Origin: Erythrobacter sp.
GTDB lineage: Bacteria; Pseudomonadota; Alphaproteobacteria; Sphingomonadales; Sphingomonadaceae
Direction: 5' to 3'
DNA length: 7,900 bases
NCBI GenBank assembly: GCA_003483125.1
Contig: DMWU01000231.1
Coordinates: 1 to 7,900, forward strand
Below, piece by piece: positions 1 to 4,837 of this stretch (the stretch's first letter is position 1; every line of letters starts with the position of its first letter). Below the pieces are notes generated by a model, which was given only the letters and a program-made list of their open reading frames with translations, made no database searches and was not told the origin of the DNA. Position numbers and translations under genes: made by a program.

Positions 1-163
1 CCCCCCCCCGGGGCACTGCCCGGCGCGTAAAGCGCCACAATTCGGGCGAAAGGAACCGGTGTGCGATGGGCGCAAGATAACGATTGCGGGCGAGTTGTTC
101 GCGCCGCGGCATGTAGGCTTTCAGCTTGTCAGCCAGCCAGGTTTTCGATCTCTTGCCAGTCAT
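1..163 (-). CDS. DUF2062 domain-containing protein, amino-terminal part (runs off left edge)
   Basis: Reading leftward from the ATG at 163-161 gives 54 codons open to the window edge. The peptide begins MTGKRSKTWLADKLKAYMP and continues through R-E-Q-L, N-R-Y-L-A-P-I-A-H-R and L-W-R-F-T-R-R-A-V-P-R-G. This matches the amino-terminal pattern I know for DUF2062 proteins, where a basic stretch ending in an R-R-S-V-x-R-G-like motif precedes two or more membrane helices. The helices themselves lie beyond the edge. The family is an inner-membrane protein of unknown function. An in-frame stop (TAA, 199-197) lies upstream, and a GTG at 175-173 is the only alternative start; neither has a strong ribosome binding site. 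It lies 135 bases downstream of smpB in the same direction. The visible part ends in a run of nine G (minus strand), discussed as a finding. Confidence 0.72.
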   Translation of the reverse strand, partial: MTGKRSKTWLADKLKAYMPRREQLARNRYLAPIAHRFLSPELWRFTRRAVPRGG

Positions 164-298
164 CTCGCGGTCCACGCCTTGCGCCTGCCAGTGCTGTTAC
201 GCAAGTGCGATAGGCAGGTTATTCGGCAGAATGATTACTATGGTCGATATGGGTATGCGAATTCGCCTGACCAAGGGCTGAATCGCGCTGTACGAGAA

Positions 299-781
299 TT
301 ACCCCTTTTCGCGCATCAGGCGAGCCTTGTCCCGCTTCCAATCGCGTTCCTTTATAGTCTGCCGCTTGTCATGTGCCTGCTTACCTTTGGCGAGCGCCAA
401 TTCCACCTTTGCCCGCCCCTGGCTGTTGAAATAGATTGAGAGCGGCACCAGCGTCATGCCCTTGCGCTCGACAGCACCGAACAGCCTGTCAATCTCGCGG
501 CTATGCAGCAGTAATTTGCGCGGCCTGCGTGGTTCGTGGTTCAGGCGATTCCCATGGCTGTATTCAGGAACATTGGCATTGATCAGCCACACTTCGCCGT
601 CGCGAACTTCGGCATAACTTGCCGCGATTGACGCTTCGCCCGCACGAAGCGACTTCACCTCGGTTCCCTGCAGCGCAAGGCCGGCCTCGAATTTGTCCTC
701 GACATGATAATCGAACCGCGCACGGCGATTCTCCGCGACGGTCTTCTGCTTGTCAAAGGTGGTGGGCTTCGGTCGGGCCAT
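299..781 (-). CDS. smpB: SsrA-binding protein SmpB
   Basis: This 160-residue protein is the tmRNA partner for trans-translation: it binds the tRNA-like end of tmRNA, brings it with EF-Tu-GTP into ribosomes stalled on broken mRNA, and so allows tagging of the nascent chain. The sequence shows the family landmarks in order: the NRRARFDY segment (18-25), [10 protein letters not shown] (37-46), Y-A-E-V-R-D-G-E (56-63), Y-S-H-G-N (74-78), a basic [12 protein letters not shown] segment (82-93), and a Lys/Arg-rich tail (about 131-159) that in this family enters the mRNA path of the ribosome. The length is normal. The open frame extends to 844, but the MARPKP start is the family start, and a GTAAAGGG stretch about 10 bases upstream can serve as ribosome binding site. 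No ssrA gene is visible here. In related genomes I recall smpB lying directly next to dapA; here two genes intervene. Confidence 0.97.
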   Translation of the reverse strand: MARPKPTTFDKQKTVAENRRARFDYHVEDKFEAGLALQGTEVKSLRAGEASIAASYAEVRDGEVWLINANVPEYSHGNRLNHEPRRPRKLLLHSREIDRLFGAVERKGMTLVPLSIYFNSQGRAKVELALAKGKQAHDKRQTIKERDWKRDKARLMREKG

Positions 782-850
782 AATGGCGTTGCCCTTTACG
801 GAAGGCGCGCAGGATGGGAAAGAGCAAATCGGGATGAGGAGCAATTACAT
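782..850. promoter_or_regulatory. Divergent intergenic region between smpB and the amidohydrolase gene
   Basis: These 69 bases separate two start codons facing away from each other, so promoters for both genes are expected here or just inside the neighbouring coding regions. I see no convincing -35/-10 pair on either strand. A good ribosome binding site for the rightward gene lies at its right end and a weaker AAAGGG for smpB at its left end. The regulatory assignment rests on gene arrangement, not on a recognised motif. Confidence 0.4.
836..841 (+). promoter_or_regulatory. Ribosome binding site that fixes the amidohydrolase start
   Basis: GAGGAG ends 9 bases before the ATG at 851. It is the best Shine-Dalgarno match near the 5' end of this long open frame and argues for starting at 851 (first of two consecutive ATG codons). 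The longer reading from 704 would overlap the smpB coding region by 78 bases in antisense. Confidence 0.7.
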
Positions 851-2557
851 ATGATGGACCGGCGTTCGGTAATGTTTGCAATGGCGGCTGCACCTGCGGC
901 TGCGCAGATGAAGTTTCCCAAACTGAAGGTTTATGAGGCGCGCAAGATTGTATCGATGTCGCGCTCGCTCCCGCATGCACGATTCATGGCGGTTGCCGAT
1001 GGCATTATCATTGCGCTAGGCAATAGCCTGGAAGAATTAAGGGCATGGACCACTGGTAGGGAAATCGAACTGGATAGAAGCTTTGCAGACAAGGTGATCT
1101 TTCCCGGACTTGTCGACCCGCATATCCATCCGATCCAAAGCGCGGTGATGCTTGGTCTCCCATTCCTTGCCCCTGATGACTGGCAGCTGCCGTCCGGCAG
1201 CTGGCCCGGTATTTCAGGCCAGGAGGCGTATCACGCAGCGCTGAGAGATATCGTAGAACGAAGCGATGCCGACCCCCTCATCGTTTGGGGGCATCACGAA
1301 TTATTCCACGGCCCTCTCGATCGTAAGATCCTGGATGAAATCTCCCAGTCGCGACCACTATTGGTGTGGCAAAGAAGTTTTCACGATATCTATGCCAATT
1401 CGGCGGCTCTTGGCTGGATGGGTCTTGCTGACAGAGAGGCATTCGAATCCGCAATGGTCTCTGGCCACGTCGAACCCGGGCATAGCGATTTTGAACGCGG
1501 GATATTCTCTGAAACTGCCCTGCAAGTTGCATTGGGCAAACTTCAATCTGTGCTGTTGGCGCCGGGAACGCTCAGTAAGGGATTTGCGGGCCTATTGCAG
1601 ATGATGGGAGAACGCGGTGTCACAACGACCTGCGATCTCGCCACAGGGATATTCGCCCGCTTCGACCAAGAGGCCATGCTTATTTCTAACGCGTTTGGCA
1701 GCGCCGGAGCGAAGGCGCGGGTCAACCTGATGCCAATTGCCGCCGAGCTCGACGAATTCGACACGCTTGATGAATGGCTTGCTGGGCGACGCGAGCGCTT
1801 CACATCGGACAATGTAATGCTGAAGCGGCGCGTCAAATTATTCGCCGATGGGGCCTTCTTCGCGCAGAACATGCGGATGGGCTCCCCGGGATACTCCGAT
1901 GGCCATTTGGGCAAATGGCTCACCCAGCCGAGCGACCTTTATGGGCAAATGATCCGCTATTGGGACAATGGCTTTTCCCTACACATCCATGTGAATGGTG
2001 ATGAGGGTGCGGCGATTGTGCTGGATGGCATTACCCAGCTTAGGGCGAGAAATGGCCAGGATATCGTGCTTGAACACCTTGGCTATTGCACCGAGGCACA
2101 AATTGGCCGGATTGCCGATATGGGCCTGCAAGTCTCCGCACAGCCCAACTATATCCGCGTCTTGGGCCAAGCATATTCCAAGGGAGGATTGAGTGCCGAT
2201 CGTGCCTCGTTGATGAACAGGCTTGGCTCATTGGAGCGCGCCAATGTACCGCTAGGCCTGCATAGTGATTTCAACATGGCGCCTATCGATCCGTTTTATC
2301 TCGCCTGGATCGCCCAGACACGAGAGGGCATTGATGGCGTGGTGCGCGGCCCCGCCGAACGCATCAGCCGGGAGAAGGCATTGCGGGCAATCACGATCGA
2401 AGCAGCCCAAGTGATTGACATGGATGACCAGGTGGGCACACTTGCCGCGGGTAAAAAGGCCGATTTTGTCGTCCTTAACGAAGATCCGTTCGAAGTCGAA
2501 ACTGCCGCAATGAAGGAATTGCCAATCGTCGCGACAGCTTTTGAAGGCCGCGTCTAA
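851..2557 (+). CDS. Amidohydrolase family 3 (YtcJ-like) metal-dependent hydrolase
   Basis: This 568-residue protein belongs to the amidohydrolase superfamily, amidohydrolase-3/YtcJ branch, whose members hydrolyse amide or related C-N bonds using one or two divalent metals in a TIM barrel. Visible landmarks are H91-I-H93 (metal-binding HxH after the first barrel strand, in F-P-G-L-V-D-P-H-I-H), K329 in V-K-L-F-A-D-G (likely bridging lysine), H378-I-H380 followed by V-N-G-D, E408-H409, and H471-S-D473 (metal and base aspartate). The carboxy-terminal G-T-L-A-A-G-K-K-A-D-F-V-V-L (529-542) closes the small beta domain. All expected catalytic positions are present, so it is probably active; the substrate cannot be told from sequence. 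The amino end, M-M-D-R-R-S-V-M-F-A-M-A-A-A-P-A-A-A, resembles a short twin-arginine (Tat) signal, so the enzyme may be exported. It stands alone on this strand, divergent from smpB and convergent with the DUF885 gene. Confidence 0.9.
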   Translation: MMDRRSVMFAMAAAPAAAQMKFPKLKVYEARKIVSMSRSLPHARFMAVADGIIIALGNSLEELRAWTTGREIELDRSFADKVIFPGLVDPHIHPIQSAVMLGLPFLAPDDWQLPSGSWPGISGQEAYHAALRDIVERSDADPLIVWGHHELFHGPLDRKILDEISQSRPLLVWQRSFHDIYANSAALGWMGLADREAFESAMVSGHVEPGHSDFERGIFSETALQVALGKLQSVLLAPGTLSKGFAGLLQMMGERGVTTTCDLATGIFARFDQEAMLISNAFGSAGAKARVNLMPIAAELDEFDTLDEWLAGRRERFTSDNVMLKRRVKLFADGAFFAQNMRMGSPGYSDGHLGKWLTQPSDLYGQMIRYWDNGFSLHIHVNGDEGAAIVLDGITQLRARNGQDIVLEHLGYCTEAQIGRIADMGLQVSAQPNYIRVLGQAYSKGGLSADRASLMNRLGSLERANVPLGLHSDFNMAPIDPFYLAWIAQTREGIDGVVRGPAERISREKALRAITIEAAQVIDMDDQVGTLAAGKKADFVVLNEDPFEVETAAMKELPIVATAFEGRV

Positions 2558-2568
2558 GTCCCTTCAAA
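2540..2568. terminator. Inverted repeat across a convergent gene junction, possible bidirectional terminator
   Basis: TTTGAAGG (2540-2547) pairs perfectly with CCTTCAAA (2561-2568), leaving a 13-base loop. The repeat covers the stop codons of both convergent genes. It could stop transcripts from either side, since the stem reads the same on both strands. Neither side is followed by a run of T, and the stem is short with an A/T-rich base, so this is a weak candidate. Confidence 0.35.
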
Positions 2569-3856
2569 GATCGGTGGGCAGAGTCGGTTCGCTGAGCAGC
2601 TTCTCCATACGTTCCCACCGTGCATCTTGATCAGGACCGGCGCTTTCAACGCTTGCCTGCACCATGTCACGGCCAAGGCCATAATTGATCACATAGCTTC
2701 GATATGTGTCAGAGAAGCGAAGTGACTGCTGCGCCCGCTCAGGTGAAACGAGTAAGTACTTCTGCAGCTGCAGCTTTGCAGTTTCCGCATCAATTTCGTC
2801 CGCTAGGTAGCTGGCCGAAATTGTATAGAGCGCGGGGCCAAGAGCGCGCCTGGCGGCCCTCAATTTCGCGTAAGTTTCGAGCTTTTCGGCCGGCAATCCT
2901 GCCAATGGAGCCAGAACCTTGGTCTCAAAATCAAGCTGCTCATCGCCAGGGAATGCCAGATCGATCCCGTAATTGGCCGAACCTTCAGCAATCAGGGACT
3001 GAGGCGAATAAAGCGGATAGACCGAAAATTCGATCCAACCCTTGTCATCAACCAGGTTCTTTTCGAGCAAGGCATTGAATGCGTGGTGGCCGGGATATCC
3101 TTCATGACATCCCAGATCGACCGCGCGGTTCAGCCTAATAGGCAAGTCGGTATTTATCTCGATTTTCGAACGATACCCGCCCTGGTAGTAGTTATATCCA
3201 CCCCAAGGTTTGTCAGTCACGAATTCGAGTGTGAAGCTCTCATCGTCGGGCAAGCCGATATGTGCGATCGTGCGGCGCTTACATTCCGCGATGGCCGCAT
3301 CCATAACGCTGCCTAGGCGCTCGGAAGGTATATTGAATTGGCTATCGAAATTATCCAGCCTTCGCCATAGAGGCCCCTCGCCCGGAACCAGTGCATCAAT
3401 TTCGACGATGACCGGATCGAGCGTTTCCAGATCGATTAACTCAACATTGACGCCAAACAGCCCTTTCGCCTCTTCGACAAAAGGTATTTCTTCGCCCTGC
3501 ATCATTCTGAGCCGGGTTCGCGCCGCTGTAAGCTGGGCGACGAGGAAACGCGCACGACGCTCATTATCGGAGTCGCCCTCTGACCCATCATCTACGAATT
3601 CTTGCGCCCTCTGGCTAAGCTCTTCCGACCTTCGGGAAAGATCGGTCAGAGTCTGCTCTTGCGCCTCAGCGACGGCGCGTTGTTGAACATCCTCAGGCCC
3701 ATAATAGGCATCGATATAACCTGCTTCCGTCTCGCCAATAGTTAGCTGGAGCAGCAAATAGTCTTGAGCGATTTCATCCAGAGCCGCCGAAGAATCTGAC
3801 TCTTGAGCGCAACCAACAGCCAAGAGGCCGACTAACGGTAGGAGATACTTCTGCAT
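2564..3856 (-). CDS. DUF885-type putative metallopeptidase lipoprotein
   Basis: The product is 430 residues. It starts with a lipoprotein-type signal: basic K3, hydrophobic stretch 5-14, then A-V-G-C with Cys16 as the likely lipidated residue. Position +2 is Ala, not Asp, which by the usual Lol rule favours outer-membrane sorting. The central H251-E-G-Y-P-G-H-H258 motif and the later A-E291-G-S-A-N-Y segment match the H-E-x-x-P-G-H and E-G-x-A motifs I recall for DUF885 proteins, which look like zinc-binding gluzincin-type peptidase residues. The region between about 25 and 120 is rich in Glu, Gln and Arg and probably helical. A peptidase role is inferred from these motifs; the substrate is unknown. 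The start codon overlaps the dapA stop by one base (TGATG) with AGGA 8 bases upstream, so translation is probably coupled to dapA. Its 3' end meets the amidohydrolase gene 6 bases away. Confidence 0.82.
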   Translation of the reverse strand: MQKYLLPLVGLLAVGCAQESDSSAALDEIAQDYLLLQLTIGETEAGYIDAYYGPEDVQQRAVAEAQEQTLTDLSRRSEELSQRAQEFVDDGSEGDSDNERRARFLVAQLTAARTRLRMMQGEEIPFVEEAKGLFGVNVELIDLETLDPVIVEIDALVPGEGPLWRRLDNFDSQFNIPSERLGSVMDAAIAECKRRTIAHIGLPDDESFTLEFVTDKPWGGYNYYQGGYRSKIEINTDLPIRLNRAVDLGCHEGYPGHHAFNALLEKNLVDDKGWIEFSVYPLYSPQSLIAEGSANYGIDLAFPGDEQLDFETKVLAPLAGLPAEKLETYAKLRAARRALGPALYTISASYLADEIDAETAKLQLQKYLLVSPERAQQSLRFSDTYRSYVINYGLGRDMVQASVESAGPDQDARWERMEKLLSEPTLPTDL

Positions 3857-3868
3857 CAGATCAGTCCT
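3854..3868 (-). promoter_or_regulatory. Stop-start overlap and ribosome binding site coupling dapA to the DUF885 gene
   Basis: On the minus strand the sequence reads CAGGACTGATCTGATG. The dapA TGA stop (3858-3856) shares its last A with the ATG of the next gene (3856-3854), and AGGA (3868-3865) sits 8 bases before that ATG, inside the dapA coding sequence. This is a classic arrangement for translational coupling by ribosome re-initiation and indicates one messenger for the two genes. Confidence 0.75.
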
Positions 3869-4737
3869 GCGTGTTCCAGTGCCGCATCGACCGCCTTGCG
3901 AGATGCCTCGCTGGCATTGACCAGCGGCAAGCGCACATCGGGCTCGATCCAGTCATGCACCTTGCTCAATGCATATTTGGCTGGCGCGGGTGAGGCATCG
4001 CTAAACATCGCATAATGAAGCGGGAACAGCCGATCGTTGATCTCGCGTGCCTTTACCAGGTCGTTGGCTGCGATTGCCTCGTGAAATTGTGCGCACAGGG
4101 CGGGTGCGACATTGGCAGTCACGGAAATGCAGCCAGATCCACCCGCGGCGGAATGCGGCAGCCATAATTCGTCATTGCCCGAAAGCTGGCAGAAATCATT
4201 GGACAGGCCCATGCGATGGTCGGCCACGCGTGACAGATCGCCGCTCGCATAATTGATCGCTACGATATTCCTGGGATACTTCTGTGCCAGCGCGACCACA
4301 GTATCGTCTTCGATATCGGTTACAGTACGGCTGGGCACGTTGTAGAGCACGATCGGGAGGTCGCAATTCTCTGCCAGGAAGCTGAAATGCGCAATCAGGC
4401 CTTCCTGGCTAGGTCGGTTATAGTAGGGCGCGACGCACAACCCCGCTGCCGCTCCGGCTTTCTTGGAGAAGTTCATGTGGAGCAGCGCGTTACGCGTATC
4501 GTTGCTGCCGCATCCGGCAATGACGGGAACGCGACCCGCGGCCTGTTCGATACAAAGCTCGATCACGCGATGATGCTCGGCATTTGAAAGCGTCGAGGCT
4601 TCACCCGTAGTCCCACAAGGCGCAAGTGCGGAGCTGCCCAGCTCTATCTGCCAATCGACCAGGCGCCTGAACGCAGCTTCGTCGATCATTCCATCGCGAA
4701 AAGGAGTCGCTAGAGCGGGAATTGAGCCGCTGAACAT
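3856..4737 (-). CDS. dapA: 4-hydroxy-tetrahydrodipicolinate synthase (DapA), catalytic lysine replaced by Asn
   Basis: DapA condenses pyruvate with aspartate semialdehyde in the first committed step of lysine and diaminopimelate synthesis, in the cytoplasm, usually as a tetramer. The 293-residue length is normal and the family motifs are clear: C-G-T43-T44-G-E-A, the Y105-Y106-N-R-P-S-Q-E-G segment, L-Y132-N-V-P-S-R137 (catalytic-triad tyrosine and the Arg binding aspartate semialdehyde), and a glycine-rich G-G-S-G-C-I-S-V-T-A-N segment. The exception is decisive. At 161-166 the protein reads I-N-Y-A-S-G where the family reads I-K-E/D-A-T/S-G, so the Schiff-base lysine (K161 of the E. coli enzyme) is Asn162. 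I re-read the codons: AAT at 4254-4252 and TAT at 4251-4249 (minus strand). The gene may encode a crippled or altered enzyme, or the bases may be a sequencing error. AAGGG about 10 bases before the ATG is a fair ribosome binding site. It is coupled to the DUF885 gene downstream and divergent from slt. Confidence 0.93.
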   Translation of the reverse strand: MFSGSIPALATPFRDGMIDEAAFRRLVDWQIELGSSALAPCGTTGEASTLSNAEHHRVIELCIEQAAGRVPVIAGCGSNDTRNALLHMNFSKKAGAAAGLCVAPYYNRPSQEGLIAHFSFLAENCDLPIVLYNVPSRTVTDIEDDTVVALAQKYPRNIVAINYASGDLSRVADHRMGLSNDFCQLSGNDELWLPHSAAGGSGCISVTANVAPALCAQFHEAIAANDLVKAREINDRLFPLHYAMFSDASPAPAKYALSKVHDWIEPDVRLPLVNASEASRKAVDAALEHAGLI

Positions 4738-4837
4738 TGTAATCTTTCCCTTCTTAACTGCATAAGCCGATGATATATCAACTAATGCAGCAGGTGCGTA
4801 TTTGCATTAAGCGCCTGATAAGGAGCAGACAGGCAAG
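4738..4837. promoter_or_regulatory. Divergent dapA/slt control region with nested palindromes
   Basis: This 100-base gap must carry the promoters for the leftward dapA pair and the rightward slt cluster. It is clearly more A/T-rich than its flanks. It contains a perfect 10-base palindrome, TGATATATCA (4771-4780), flanked by CTGCAT (4758-4763) and ATGCAG (4785-4790). A second inverted repeat, TAATGCA (4783-4789) and TGCATTA (4803-4809), overlaps the right arm. On the minus strand the TATATCAT-like sequence inside the palindrome could act as a -10 element for dapA, but I cannot pair it confidently with a -35 element. The repeats look like a possible operator for a dimeric regulator. No known regulator motif is recognised. 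Confidence 0.5.
4820..4825 (+). promoter_or_regulatory. Ribosome binding site for the lytic transglycosylase gene
   Basis: AAGGAG ends 12 bases before the ATG at 4838, a rather long spacing. A second purine stretch (AGGCAAG, 4831-4837) lies immediately before the ATG. An in-frame ATG at 4847 is the other candidate start, but its spacing from AAGGAG is worse, so 4838 is preferred. Confidence 0.55.

Noticed and set aside
178..218. Overlapping inverted repeats CTTGCG/CGCAAG (178-183, 200-205) and CCTGCC/GGCAGG (184-189, 213-218) before the DUF2062 start
   Set aside because: The two stems interleave and could suggest alternative leader folds, but each has only 6 pairs with long loops and there is no leader peptide or other supporting signal.
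257..266. Perfect palindrome GCGAATTCGC between smpB and the DUF2062 gene
   Set aside because: It is short, has no T tract for a terminator and is not part of a larger repeat, so chance is a sufficient explanation.
59..439. Rightward open frame of 126 codons at the left end
   Set aside because: It runs antisense through the DUF2062 start and the 3' half of smpB. It matches no family I know, and both overlapped genes are well supported.
782..844. Upstream extension of smpB by 21 residues
   Set aside because: The extension has no family similarity; MARPKP is the usual SmpB start and begins at 781.
704..850. Amino-terminal extension of the amidohydrolase reading frame
   Set aside because: It overlaps the smpB 5' end in antisense, has no family similarity, and the good GAGGAG site places the start at 851.
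3210..3686. Ser/Arg-rich rightward open frame opposite the DUF885 gene
   Set aside because: Its low-complexity composition is what antisense of a real gene gives, and the leftward frame carries clear lipoprotein and metal-binding motifs.
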